A stretch of DNA of 64,000 nucleotides from the NCBI RefSeq assembly GCF_005491705.1, contig NZ_CP028092.1, positions 620,001 through 684,000 on the forward strand. The letters run 5' to 3'. Under the pieces are notes generated by a model that worked only from the letters and a program-made list of their open reading frames with translations, was not told where the DNA came from and did not search any database. Every line of letters begins with the position of its first letter. The stretch's first letter is position 1. Positions 1 to 7,886 of this stretch are shown here, piece after piece. This DNA comes from Pontibacter sp. SGAir0037. GTDB lineage: Bacteria > Bacteroidota > Bacteroidia > Cytophagales > Hymenobacteraceae. The translations under genes were made by a program, and so were the position numbers.

Positions 1-1
1 C

Positions 2-1543
2 GATACCTGGGATAATGGTACTGGAGTAGGTGATATAGCTGCTGACCACACTAATTTCTTCGTGAATGGCCAGGTGGGATCTCCTGTTAAGGCAGCCGTT
101 CCTATGATTGAAGGTAATGGTAACGTAGAAGATGGTAAAGACCACCTTATAAGAATTGTCTGGATTAAAGAAATTAATACAATGGAGGTATACTTCGATG
201 GAGTATTCAGAACAAGTTATGCCAGAGATATTGTAAAGGATATTTTTAACAATGATCCAAATGTGTACTTTGGTTATACAGCGAGTACAGGTGGTTCTGT
301 AAACAGACAGTCTATCTGTGAAATAAAGCATAACTTGGCCCCTGAAGCAAAAGATATACTGACTCAAAAACTGTTGAATACGGACGGTGCAACAATTTTA
401 ACAATTCCTGCCGCCTCTTATCCGACGGATGCTGATGGAACAGTTACTGCATTTAAATTTACTTCTGTTCCGACTACAGCACAAGGCGTTTTAACGATCA
501 ATGGGCAGGTGGTAGAAAAAGATAAAGTTTTCACTATCACGGGAATGCCTGTTATTCGATTTGACCCGGCTCCTGGAAATCTGGCTGATGTAGAATTCTA
601 TTATACTGTTATTGATAATTTAGGAGCCGAGGATATGTCTCCTGCAAAAATCACCATTCCTATTAATGGTGTGCCTGTGGCTAAAGATGTTGAGACTACA
701 GGAGATATTATGAATAACTCTAAGAAACCGGTGCCACTAAATCCGTTAGATGCGTCTGATCCTGACGGATATGTAGCTCACTTCCGCATATTAACTGCCC
801 CTACATCAGGAACATTATACATAAACGGGAATCTGGCGGTGCTTAATACTAATTATGCATGGGCCGATGCAAACACATTAACTTATATGCCCTCTGTCGA
901 CTATAAGGGAAATGCTAACTTTTACTATGCGGTAGTGGATAATGAAGGAGCACCGAGTTCGGCAGCCGGTAATAAATATGTAGTGCCTGTTCAGATGAAT
1001 CCTCTGCCGGTAACTTTGATCAGCTTCGAAGCTAAAGCACAGCAGCAGGACGTGGTGCTGAAATGGGCAACGGCTACGGAGCAGGACAACGATCACTTTG
1101 AGTTGGAGCGCAGCCGTGACGGACGCACATTTGAAACAGTAAACCGTGTGAAGGGGGCCGGTAACAGCAATCAAAAACTCTCCTATAGCTACCTGGACAA
1201 AAATGCTCCTGCCGGCGTGTTGTACTACCGCCTCAAGCAGGTAGACCTGGACGGTACGGTCAGCCTCAGCAATATTGTGGCTGTGGAGGTACAGCGTGTG
1301 GCATTGGTAAAGGCAACACTTTTCCCGAACCCGACAACAGGCACTTTAAACCTGGATCTGACACAGTTGCCGGAGGCGCAGTACAAAATCCGGATTATTG
1401 GTATGGATGGTCGCCAGGTAAGCCAGTACAGCTATGGCAACGGGTTGGCTGTTTTCGAACTGCAGAGCCTTGCTACAGGCAAGTACGTAGTACAAATACA
1501 GGGAGCAGACCAGGTGCAGACACTGAGCTTTATTAAAAGGTAG
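2..1543 (+). CDS. Type IX-secreted lectin-like surface protein (5' end outside window)
   Basis: The frame is open from base 2, so the true start lies left of the window; the GTG at 62 reads as an internal Val. About 513 residues are visible. They run as the end of an L-type (legume-like) lectin domain (about 1-110, strands VYFDG and FGYTASTGG), two cadherin/Ig-like beta-sandwich repeats (about 120-330, with recurring YTVIDN / YAVVDN), a domain opening with PLPVTLISFEA that commonly precedes sorting domains, and a C-terminal type IX secretion domain (about 435-513, LFPNPTTG to SFIKR). Known: such domains direct export and surface attachment by T9SS. Inference: a carbohydrate-binding adhesin or matrix protein. 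A strong terminator follows at once. Confidence is high for T9SS cargo, moderate for lectin. Confidence 0.85.
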   Translation, partial: DTWDNGTGVGDIAADHTNFFVNGQVGSPVKAAVPMIEGNGNVEDGKDHLIRIVWIKEINTMEVYFDGVFRTSYARDIVKDIFNNDPNVYFGYTASTGGSVNRQSICEIKHNLAPEAKDILTQKLLNTDGATILTIPAASYPTDADGTVTAFKFTSVPTTAQGVLTINGQVVEKDKVFTITGMPVIRFDPAPGNLADVEFYYTVIDNLGAEDMSPAKITIPINGVPVAKDVETTGDIMNNSKKPVPLNPLDASDPDGYVAHFRILTAPTSGTLYINGNLAVLNTNYAWADANTLTYMPSVDYKGNANFYYAVVDNEGAPSSAAGNKYVVPVQMNPLPVTLISFEAKAQQQDVVLKWATATEQDNDHFELERSRDGRTFETVNRVKGAGNSNQKLSYSYLDKNAPAGVLYYRLKQVDLDGTVSLSNIVAVEVQRVALVKATLFPNPTTGTLNLDLTQLPEAQYKIRIIGMDGRQVSQYSYGNGLAVFELQSLATGKYVVQIQGADQVQTLSFIKR

Positions 1544-1554
1544 TAACTACCAAT

Positions 1555-1597
1555 AAATGAGAAGAGGCCGCTTAGTACAAGCGGCCTCTTCTCATTT
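1555..1597. terminator. Bidirectional terminator with 19-bp perfect stem
   Basis: Arms 1555-1573 and 1579-1597 are perfect reverse complements around the loop AGTAC. The outer A/T ends give a T-run on both strands. It sits between the convergent T9SS gene and the leftward thioesterase gene and can serve both. Confidence 0.9.
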
Positions 1598-1612
1598 ATA
1601 GTTTTTTTAATC

Positions 1613-2050
1613 CTATTCATAACCTTTTAAATCTGCTAAGGGTTGTGTAGTTCTGGTGAACTGCCCGGTACCGAAAGCCACCTCTTTTCCTTTGTCGTTG
1701 TAAATAACAGATTCGGCTATGGAGATAGATTTGCCAAAAGAGCGTAAAGTGCCCACAGCGTGTAAAACACCACTGCTGACCGGGCGTAGCAGGTTCAGCT
1801 GAAAAGAGGATGTTACAATAAAAACGTCTTTTACAACAGAGGCCACAGCAAAGTAAGCGGCATCGTCCAGCAGTTTGAAATAGCTGGCGCCATGTATGGC
1901 CTGCGCTCCATGAAAGTATTTCGGATCGACAGGAAGTGTGATTTCAGCTTTCCCATGTGAAACAGCAATCGTGCTGCCGCTAAAGAGTTGCTGCACATTA
2001 GCTTGATGATATAAGTGCTCCAGTTTACGGTAATGGTCCTCTATACGCAT
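1613..2050 (-). CDS. PaaI-type hotdog thioesterase
   Basis: 145 residues, the usual size of a single hotdog-fold PaaI/YiiD-like thioesterase, which hydrolyses acyl-CoA thioesters in the cytoplasm. Visible marks are the substrate-side segment AIHGASYFKLLDDAAYFA (about 48-65, the long hotdog helix) followed by strands ending FGTGQFTRTT. It is the last gene of a leftward run (batB, batC, acyl-CoA thioesterase, this gene) with a 14-bp gap upstream. The physiological substrate cannot be read from the sequence. Confidence 0.8.
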   Translation of the reverse strand: MRIEDHYRKLEHLYHQANVQQLFSGSTIAVSHGKAEITLPVDPKYFHGAQAIHGASYFKLLDDAAYFAVASVVKDVFIVTSSFQLNLLRPVSSGVLHAVGTLRSFGKSISIAESVIYNDKGKEVAFGTGQFTRTTQPLADLKGYE

Positions 2051-2064
2051 ACATGTTTACGCTA

Positions 2065-2580
2065 TTATTGTGATGCTTTGGCGGCCTGCTCTGCCCGGAT
2101 TTCTTTTACCCTTTCCTCAAAATAAGTATTTTGTTTTCCTTCGCCCAGTATGGCAACAGAACGATAGAGTTGCTGTAGGTCCTCGCTATGCTCTGTTCTG
2201 CCTCCTTTCTTCAGGTCTATGTAGGTTAAACGGGTCCAGATAACAGACATGATCGTTTGTGTTTTAGGGTCCACCATTTGCCCTTCTACCATCAGATCGG
2301 AGCTGGTGAACCAGCGCAGGCAGGTACGAACGGTCATGGTTTCCATAAACTTTACTTCCCGGATGTATTGCACTTGATTTGATGTTACCACCCAGCCTTT
2401 GCCGTTCTCACGCATATGTTTGTACACATTGAAGTTATAGTGCTCCCGCACCTGATCCTCACGGGCATTAACAAAATAGTCGATAAACCTGCCGTTGTTT
2501 AGATGGCCGAACGGATCGCAGTCTTCAAAGCGGATGAGCACCTGGCTCTCCAGTATTTTAGGTAGTGCTTTTTCTGTCAT
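2065..2580 (-). CDS. YbgC/FadM-like acyl-CoA thioesterase
   Basis: 171 residues from the ATG at 2580. A longer frame to 2679 exists but would overlap batC by 89 bp, and the extension has no domain character, so the internal start is chosen. Hotdog fold of the 4-hydroxybenzoyl-CoA thioesterase/FadM class: the catalytic-Asp segment RFEDCDPFGHLNN lies near residues 16-28 and is followed by a long helix (RFIDYFVNARED). Expected reaction: hydrolysis of acyl-CoA in the cytoplasm. It sits 10 bp downstream of batC, so probably co-transcribed; two hotdog enzymes lie side by side in this operon. Confidence 0.8.
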   Translation of the reverse strand: MTEKALPKILESQVLIRFEDCDPFGHLNNGRFIDYFVNAREDQVREHYNFNVYKHMRENGKGWVVTSNQVQYIREVKFMETMTVRTCLRWFTSSDLMVEGQMVDPKTQTIMSVIWTRLTYIDLKKGGRTEHSEDLQQLYRSVAILGEGKQNTYFEERVKEIRAEQAAKASQ

Positions 2581-2590
2581 TTTTTCTGAT

Positions 2591-3544
2591 TTACCAGTCT
2601 GGTTTAGTACGGTCTGGCTTGGTATTAGATTTCTTTGGTAGCTGCTGGATATACTGCATCTCAGCATTTCGCATAGCATCTAATAGAACTTTGGCTTTTT
2701 CAGGACTGATGCTCATCTGATGCAGCCTGCTTCGCTGCGTTTGCGCACGCTGGTCCTGCTCTGAAATATTATCAGCACTTGCGCTACGTTCTGTATTTGC
2801 CTGATTCGGCTCTGCATTCTGGTGCAACCCCTGTTCATTGCCTTTTTCCTGACCCTGCATCTGTTCTCTTTCCTGTTTACCTTCCTGTCCTTTCTGGTCA
2901 GCGCCTTGTTGGTTGCCTGTTTCCTGTTTGCCCTCCGGGTTTACTTCCTGCTCCCGGCCCTCTGTTTCCTCCTCCTGGTCTCCATTACTGTCGGGCCGGT
3001 TTTTAGGCTGGGGCTCCACCTGTGTATCAGCAGGCTGCTGCGTGTTGTGAGCAGCTTCTTCAGCGGGTGGCGGCAACTGTTCCTCTTCTTCAGCCGCTGC
3101 TACTTCAGGGTGTAAGGCCAGGTATTTTTTAAGAAGTTCGTAATTATAACGGGCCTGGTCATTTTCAGGCTCCAGCACCAGCACGTCTTTGCAGTAGGAG
3201 AGGGCCCTTTTATACTTCTTTTGAGTAGCCGCAATGTTGCCAAGCTGTAGCAAGGCTATAGCACGTACTCTGCTGTACTGATGATCAGCCAGTAACTGGT
3301 ATTCCTGTTGTGCCCGTTCCAGCTGACCAGCCTGGTAATATGAATGAGCCAGGTTTAGCCTGATCTGGTAATCTTCTACGTCCAGGTTTTGGAGGAGGTA
3401 TTCATAAGCAGCTATTGCTTCTGTATAGTTTTTATCCTGATAGGCCGATGCCGCATCTTTTGTATAAGCATTTAATCGGGAAATTGCATTCAGGCCTCCT
3501 CCCAGGAAGCTGATGAGCAGCACAAAGAGAAACAAGGCTTTCAT
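2591..3544 (-). CDS. batC: BatC-like TPR protein with low-complexity tail
   Basis: 317 residues. An N-terminal hydrophobic signal/anchor (1-20) is followed by about three TPR-like repeats (25-140; ARYNYELLK near the end is typical of BatC), then a strikingly Gln/Glu/Lys/Pro-rich tail (150-260) and a basic C-terminus. BatC proteins belong to the Bacteroides aerotolerance (bat) cluster and are thought to act at the cell envelope with the VWA proteins BatA/BatB. Its ATG overlaps the batB stop by 4 bp (ATGA), so translation is probably coupled. Family call is good; the molecular function is not established. Confidence 0.8.
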   Translation of the reverse strand: MKALFLFVLLISFLGGGLNAISRLNAYTKDAASAYQDKNYTEAIAAYEYLLQNLDVEDYQIRLNLAHSYYQAGQLERAQQEYQLLADHQYSRVRAIALLQLGNIAATQKKYKRALSYCKDVLVLEPENDQARYNYELLKKYLALHPEVAAAEEEEQLPPPAEEAAHNTQQPADTQVEPQPKNRPDSNGDQEEETEGREQEVNPEGKQETGNQQGADQKGQEGKQEREQMQGQEKGNEQGLHQNAEPNQANTERSASADNISEQDQRAQTQRSRLHQMSISPEKAKVLLDAMRNAEMQYIQQLPKKSNTKPDRTKPDW

Positions 3545-4512
3545 ATCCTGATAAGTTTAATGGTGATCAGAACATCCAGCACGATGAGCAGGAGGGCCAG
3601 TGCCAGCGGATAGACATATTTATTTGCCGTAACATCAATAGTTTTGCTTTCGCGGAGTTCACCTTCAATGTTATTAATCACGTTAAGCAGCCGGTTAACC
3701 TCACTCACACGATTGTTGATTTCAAAGTACTGCCCGTTTGTAAGTTCCGCCAGCCGAATGAGGTGATCGGGATGTAAGCGACTGACTACTATTTTGCCGT
3801 CAGGGTCTTTTTTGAAGCCTTGCTGGGTCGGGATTTGTGAGCCTTCCGTTGTGCCGATTCCCACTGTATAAACCCTGATGTTATACTCAGCCAGGGCCTC
3901 TGCTGCTCTTTCTATGTTTTCGCCAAAATCTTCGCCATCGCTGATCAGTATCAGTATTTTAGCTTTTTGCTCTTCATTGGATAGACGGGCGTCCTGGCTA
4001 AACTTATCCGATACCAGTTTTAGCAAAGTATTATAGTCAGTGCCGCCCTGCTCCAGCAAACCGGTTCGTAGTGTTCTGGTATATACCTGCAAGGCATTCT
4101 GATCGTATGTGAGCGGGCTCTGAATAAAAGCTTCAGATGAAAAAATAATAAGGCCTATTCTATCGGAGTTAAAGCGGTTGATAACCCGCAATATCTCCTG
4201 CTTTGCCTTTTCAATGCGTGAAGGTTGAATATCTGTTGCATCCATAGAGGCAGAAAGATCCACCGCAATGTAAAGATCCTTGCCAATGGTTTTAATTTCT
4301 TTTTTCATGGCGCCAAAGGAGGGACCTAAAATTGAAATCAGCAGCAGGACAGCATATGTGCTGCGGATAAAGAATTTTACCCAAACCACATACACCCGTT
4401 TCTGGAAAAATCGGGCCACGCGCCTTACACGCAGTAAATACCCGATGTAGAGCACAATAAATAAAGTGCCGAATAAAATTTCGAGTAAGGAAAGTGTTTG
4501 GTACCAGGTCAT
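3541..4512 (-). CDS. batB: BatB-like VWA-domain membrane protein
   Basis: 323 residues: two N-terminal membrane segments (about 8-28 and 47-67), a von Willebrand factor A domain (about 80-285) with the MIDAS motif DLSAS at 85-89, and a C-terminal membrane helix (about 298-318). This is the BatA/BatB layout from the aerotolerance cluster, where the VWA domain faces the periplasm. It is the first gene of the leftward operon. The MoxR ATPase, DUF58 protein and BatA that normally accompany it are not next to it: tRNA genes lie upstream. BatA and BatB are hard to tell apart by eye; the following batC favours BatB. Confidence 0.8.
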   Translation of the reverse strand: MTWYQTLSLLEILFGTLFIVLYIGYLLRVRRVARFFQKRVYVVWVKFFIRSTYAVLLLISILGPSFGAMKKEIKTIGKDLYIAVDLSASMDATDIQPSRIEKAKQEILRVINRFNSDRIGLIIFSSEAFIQSPLTYDQNALQVYTRTLRTGLLEQGGTDYNTLLKLVSDKFSQDARLSNEEQKAKILILISDGEDFGENIERAAEALAEYNIRVYTVGIGTTEGSQIPTQQGFKKDPDGKIVVSRLHPDHLIRLAELTNGQYFEINNRVSEVNRLLNVINNIEGELRESKTIDVTANKYVYPLALALLLIVLDVLITIKLIRI

Positions 4513-4557
4513 GAACTAAAAAGAGAGCTATTTTTCTGTGAAAGCTCTGCTGAAAAA

Positions 4558-4565
4558 CAAATATA
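4558..4565 (-). promoter_or_regulatory. Candidate -7 element for the batB operon
   Basis: On the minus strand this reads TATATTTG, a match to the Bacteroidota -7 consensus TAnnTTTG, about 45 bp upstream of the batB ATG. No good -33 TTG is found at the expected distance, so support is partial. The rest of 4513-4792 is AT-rich and shows no gene. Confidence 0.4.
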
Positions 4566-4792
4566 CTAACTTAAAACGGATAGATTCAGGTATAGAAAAG
4601 AGGAGGAATTTTAATTATAAAGCAATTTCTGGTGGTGTAGGAGATCAAGAATTGATTTATTTCAAAAAGTTTAAAAATTTTTTTAAATGAAATGGCAGAA
4701 CAAAGATGAATAGAGTCAGCTACTTAAGCTCTTTTTTATAGGTTTTGGAGCTGTTTGGATGCTTTAGAAGAAGAAAAAAGTAAAGGGTGCTA

Positions 4793-4823
4793 TTGCGTTG
4801 TACAGGGAAGAGTCGTATGTTTG
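4793..4823 (+). promoter_or_regulatory. Promoter of tRNA-Ser
   Basis: TTG at 4793-4795, a 20-bp spacer and TATGTTTG at 4816-4823 match the Bacteroidota housekeeping promoter (-33 TTG, -7 TAnnTTTG). The tRNA begins 25 bp downstream. Confidence 0.7.
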
Positions 4824-4848
4824 TATCCTCTTTAGCAGAAAGAGGCCC

Positions 4849-4935
4849 GGAGGGGTGGGTGAGTGGCTGAAACCAGCAGTTTGCTAAACTGCCGTACTCG
4901 TAAGGGTACCGGGGGTTCGAATCCCCCCTCCTCCG
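4849..4935 (+). tRNA. tRNA-Ser (GCT)
   Basis: An 87-nt class II cloverleaf. The acceptor GGAGGGG pairs with CTCCTCC (one G-U). The anticodon stem GCAGT/ACTGC encloses TTGCTAA, giving anticodon GCT. There is a long variable arm and a perfect T-arm with five G-C pairs. CCA is not encoded. It reads AGC/AGT codons. Confidence 0.95.
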
Positions 4936-4959
4936 CTGAGAAATTTTTAAATATTTTTT

Positions 4960-4989
4960 TTGCAATATTAAAAACTTCTCTTACCTTTG
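4960..4989 (+). promoter_or_regulatory. Promoter of tRNA-Pro
   Basis: TTG at 4960-4962, a 19-bp spacer and TACCTTTG at 4982-4989 match the Bacteroidota promoter consensus; the tRNA starts 56 bp downstream. It shows that the Ser and Pro tRNAs are separate units. Confidence 0.7.
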
Positions 4990-5045
4990 CACCGCAATCA
5001 ACGATAACAGGTTTGCATCTGAAGGAGTTGAAAGCAAAATTAGTT

Positions 5046-5119
5046 CGGGGTGTAGCGTAGCCCGGTATCGCGCCACATTTGGGATGTGGAGGTCGTAGGT
5101 TCGAATCCTGCCACCCCGA
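5046..5119 (+). tRNA. tRNA-Pro (TGG)
   Basis: A 74-nt cloverleaf: acceptor CGGGGTG/CACCCCG, anticodon stem CCACA/TGTGG around TTTGGGA (anticodon TGG), discriminator A. The C at position 1 is typical of tRNA-Pro. CCA is not encoded. Confidence 0.95.
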
Positions 5120-5123
5120 CTTA

Positions 5124-5153
5124 AAAATTTCGGAAGAGATTCCGAAATTTTTT
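5124..5153 (+). terminator. Terminator after tRNA-Pro
   Basis: The arms AAATTTCGGAA and TTCCGAAATTT flank a short loop (GAGA) and are followed by T residues. It lies between tRNA-Pro and tRNA-Arg, implying separate or only partly read-through transcription. Confidence 0.8.
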
Positions 5154-5188
5154 GTTTAAAGGAAGTTCACTACTTCCTCGTAAACGCT

Positions 5189-5262
5189 GGTCTCGTAGCT
5201 CAGCTGGATAGAGCAACTGCCTTCTAAGCAGTAGGTCTTTGGTTCGAATCCAAACGGGATCA
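5189..5262 (+). tRNA. tRNA-Arg (TCT)
   Basis: A 74-nt cloverleaf. The acceptor GGTCTCG pairs with CGGGATC with two G-U wobbles; anticodon stem ACTGC/GCAGT encloses CTTCTAA, giving anticodon TCT (AGA codons); discriminator A. CCA is not encoded. No strong promoter of its own was seen in the 35 bp after the preceding terminator. Confidence 0.92.
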
Positions 5263-5263
5263 C

Positions 5264-5299
5264 AAAAAGCACCTTCAGACGCTCTGAAGGTGCTTTTTT
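5264..5299. terminator. Terminator after tRNA-Arg
   Basis: A perfect 16-bp stem (5264-5279 with 5283-5298), loop CGC, with a T-run on the plus strand and As before the stem, so it can act in both directions. It overlaps the last codons of the leftward ORF ending at 5275. Confidence 0.85.
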
Positions 5300-5565
5300 G
5301 TTTTATGGGTGCGGTTGCAAAACTGCTGCATCTCCTTTATTACCGCCATCGCCTCTTCGGCAGCACCTGCGCTATAGTTTACATGCAGCTCGCTTTGCCA
5401 CTGATCCACACAGGTGGCCAACTCAACAAAGTTGCTGTTTAACTGGTTTAGAGAATTTATCACCTGCTGCAGGTCTAGCGCAGGCGTAGGCATAGCACCA
5501 GGCGCTGCCTCAGCTGTATTGCCGCCTTCCGCAAAGGCTTTGGGTTCCCTCGCCAGGTATGGCAT
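5275..5565 (-). CDS. Small hypothetical protein, possibly a broken gene
   Basis: About 96 residues from the ATG at 5565 (a TTG at 5580 is an alternative). No family recognised. The sequence is protein-like: an Ala/Pro-rich linker (about 20-35) and a predicted helical half with regular hydrophobic spacing (INSLNQLNSNFVEL, AAEEAMAVIKEMQQF). The stop lies inside the tRNA-Arg terminator. Just upstream a different frame opens with ATG at 5623 preceded by AGGAAT and runs into this region (MEIVTETTFKVTSILVQ), so the native N-terminus may have been lost through a one-base frameshift. Existence as a functional gene is uncertain. Confidence 0.4.
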   Translation of the reverse strand: MPYLAREPKAFAEGGNTAEAAPGAMPTPALDLQQVINSLNQLNSNFVELATCVDQWQSELHVNYSAGAAEEAMAVIKEMQQFCNRTHKTKKHLQSV

Positions 5566-5818
5566 TAATGCTTTGAACAAGAATAGAAGTCACTTTAAAG
5601 GTTGTTTCAGTGACTATCTCCATAATCTAATTCCTTTTTAATTTATCTGTTTTTTTTATACTTTCATCACGATTTATATTACAATGCTAGTAAATATCGC
5701 AGCCATTTATAGTGTTTAGTTTTACTTTATTGTGAGTAATGTTAAAGGAGGTGCCAATTAGAACTTAAATATTAATATACATTGCCGGAAAAACCAGTAA
5801 CTGATACGGATATGAATA

Positions 5819-6103
5819 TTGAGCTACCGCTCGAACAGAGGTAGGAAGAAAAGATTAACAAGGTTTACATTTAAAATTTCAACTACTTTCATGGGTTATC
5901 TTTTAGCATTTTTTTTCCCGTTCCTATCACTGATGATAAACGGCAGAATCTTTTCGGGCATCATTTGCCTAATCCTTCAATGCACCATCTTAGGGTGGTT
6001 CCCAGCTGCTATATGGGCCATGCTTTCTCTAAACAACCAAAGGGCCGAAAAACGTACCAGGCGCATAATAAAGGCTATACAGGAGAATAAACAATTTGCA
6101 TAA
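5819..6103 (+). CDS. YqaE/Pmp3-family small membrane protein
   Basis: At most 94 residues from a TTG at 5819; the ATG at 5891 would give a 70-residue form closer to family size. Two hydrophobic segments (about 26-45 and 47-70) with FPFLSLMINGRIFSG and LGWFPAAIWA match the Pmp3/YqaE (UPF0057) pattern: proline in helix one, GW.P at the start of helix two. Members are small plasma-membrane proteins linked to salt, cold or membrane-potential stress. The tail is basic (RAEKRTRRIIKA). An ATG at 5812 in another frame stops after ten codons. Followed 6 bp later by the DUF2158 gene, so probably co-transcribed. Confidence 0.7.
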   Translation: MSYRSNRGRKKRLTRFTFKISTTFMGYLLAFFFPFLSLMINGRIFSGIICLILQCTILGWFPAAIWAMLSLNNQRAEKRTRRIIKAIQENKQFA

Positions 6104-6109
6104 AGAATT

Positions 6110-6400
6110 ATGGGGACGGAAAAACTCTCACCAGGTGATATTGTACAGCTAAAATCAGGTGGCCCAGCCATGACCGTTAATAGAATTGTTGAGGCTAATA
6201 TGGGAGGCGGTGTAAAAGCAGTTTTTTGTACTTATTACGATGAACTAACCAGAAAATTCTTACATATCGATTTTTACGATTACGCCTTGATGAAATTAGA
6301 GGAATCAAATCTGAGCCTGCAGGAACGGCTTGTACTTCTGGAGAAAGAATTGGCTGATAAAGATTTAATTATTGGGTTGTTGAGGCAAAAGGGAGAATAA
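6110..6400 (+). CDS. DUF2158 (YodC-like) small protein
   Basis: 96 residues. The first 60 carry the DUF2158/YodC signature: SPGDIVQLKSGGPAMTV near residues 7-23, a small beta-barrel fold of unknown function. After it comes a short coiled-coil-like tail (about 65-95, leucine/glutamate-rich). It lies 6 bp after the Pmp3-like gene. Function unknown; family call is good. Confidence 0.8.
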   Translation: MGTEKLSPGDIVQLKSGGPAMTVNRIVEANMGGGVKAVFCTYYDELTRKFLHIDFYDYALMKLEESNLSLQERLVLLEKELADKDLIIGLLRQKGE

Positions 6401-6819
6401 CTATTTTATAGCTTTTACTTAATAAACCGTTTTTAAGCTTAAGGAAGTAATTTTATTTATCATTACCCTTGTCTTTTTTGTATCATGGCTCTTGAAAAAA
6501 AGAGAAAGAGGATTTTCTAATATTTAGGCTTTTAGAGCTAGAGAGTTCGATAGCTACAAAGCAAGTGTTGCAACAGAATCAGCTGTCAATCAGAATAAAT
6601 TTGACATATATAAATCTACAGATGAAAATGAGCTCCATTCATTACAATTTGTCTTGTGAAGTAGAGTTGTATGTGCATAAGGCAGTTAGAGTGTAGCTCA
6701 GCACCAGGTGGAAAATTTAACAGTAGCACATCTATAAAAAAGAAGCCTTTGTAGGTTTAGCTTTATTAAAATATAACATACTCTGTTCACTACCACAGAA
6801 AAATCAAGAGAGCTGTAAA
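6401..6819. other. Intergenic region, no gene seen
   Basis: 419 bp of AT-rich sequence before the Crp/Fnr gene. Only very short frames are present; no tRNA, hairpin terminator or consensus promoter was recognised. Confidence 0.6.
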
Positions 6820-7383
6820 ATGAATGCATTGTATAATTGCATAGGGCAATACCATCCTATTGCTACAGGAGCGTGGGAAGCTCTCTCCAATGCACTAAAA
6901 AAGGTAGAGCTTGTAAGAAATTCTTTTTTACTTCAAGAAGGAATGGTATGTCATAATCTGTATTTTCTGGAAAAAGGTTGTTTGCGGGGCTATTATAACC
7001 TTAACGGGAAGGAAATAACTTATTGGTTTGGCTTCGAAAATAACTTTATTACTTCTTTTTATAGCTTTATTTCCCGAAAGCCGGCTGTAGAAAACATACA
7101 GATAGTAGAAGACTCTACGCTGTGGGGTATCAGTTTTGAAGCCTTAAACCAATTGTTTAATTCCCATAATGATATTGAGCGCCTTGTTCGCATTATAAAT
7201 GAGCAATACTACATCAGATTGGAAGAGCGGTTGATGGCTATGCAATTTAAAACGGCTCGGGAGCGATATGAACAGCTAATAGATACCTCTCCCCATATCC
7301 TCCAAAGAATTTCGCTTGGGCAAATTGCCTCCTACCTTGGTATTAGCCAGGAAACGCTGAGCAGGATACGTAGTCAGATGTAA
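6820..7383 (+). CDS. Crp/Fnr-family transcription regulator
   Basis: 187 residues: an N-terminal cyclic-nucleotide-binding-like jelly roll (about 15-120, with LYFLEKGCLRGYY) and a C-terminal helix-turn-helix (about 150-185; ISLGQIASYLGISQETLSRIRS). The usual cAMP-binding arginine cassette is not evident, as in many Bacteroidota Crp-like proteins, so the effector is unknown. It is followed 80 bp later by YiaA/B, SRPBCC and DoxX genes, which may be its targets (inference). The C-terminus stops soon after the recognition helix, slightly short for the family. Confidence 0.85.
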   Translation: MNALYNCIGQYHPIATGAWEALSNALKKVELVRNSFLLQEGMVCHNLYFLEKGCLRGYYNLNGKEITYWFGFENNFITSFYSFISRKPAVENIQIVEDSTLWGISFEALNQLFNSHNDIERLVRIINEQYYIRLEERLMAMQFKTARERYEQLIDTSPHILQRISLGQIASYLGISQETLSRIRSQM

Positions 7384-7463
7384 CATATTCCTTTTTTGAT
7401 AATTGTCAAAAGAGAGTATTGAGAACTGGTATACCTTTGATTCATCACTTGACAAAAGAAAAA

Positions 7464-7886
7464 ATGAATCAGAAACCATCAAATGCGTTTATTGCGGCCT
7501 CCTGGGCTACTTTACTTATTGGTATGGCAGCATATATTATCGGACTGTGGAATGCCGAAATGCTGCTGAACGAGAAGGGGTATTATTTTACTATACTTAT
7601 GTATGGTTTGTTCTCGGCCATCTCTCTCCAAAAAAGTGTGCGAGACCAACTGGAAGGGGTTCCTGTTACCAATATTTATTATGGACTAAGCTGGTTCTCT
7701 ACCATTTTAGCGGTAGTGTTGCTGGCAGCGGGGCTTTGGAATGCTAACCTGCTCCTGAGTGAGAAAGGTTTTTATGCTATGTCATTCATCCTAAGCCTTT
7801 TTGCTGCTATTGCCGTTCAAAAAAATACCAGAGACAGTTTAAGCAAACCAGCTAAGAATAATGTTGAGATAGATGAAGGGTTTTAA
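7464..7886 (+). CDS. YiaA/YiaB-family inner-membrane protein
   Basis: 140 residues from the ATG at 7464 (A-rich upstream; a TTG at 7419 is less likely). Four hydrophobic helices form an evident internal duplication: each half holds a 'GLWNA' helix end followed by LLxEKGxYxxxxxxxLFxAIxxQK and a charged RD..L segment. This is the yiaA/B two-helix domain (PF05360 type), function unknown. Its last codons overlap the start of the next (broken) SRPBCC gene by 14 bp. Confidence 0.85.
   Translation: MNQKPSNAFIAASWATLLIGMAAYIIGLWNAEMLLNEKGYYFTILMYGLFSAISLQKSVRDQLEGVPVTNIYYGLSWFSTILAVVLLAAGLWNANLLLSEKGFYAMSFILSLFAAIAVQKNTRDSLSKPAKNNVEIDEGF

Noticed and set aside
4720..5060. ORFs on both strands across the tRNA-Ser region
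   Set aside because: They run through the tRNA gene and its promoter and have no protein-like pattern; the cloverleaf explains the sequence.
5155..5180. Promoter between tRNA-Pro and tRNA-Arg
   Set aside because: TTTG and TACTTCCT are only 16 bp apart and the -7 match is poor; read-through from tRNA-Pro cannot be excluded.
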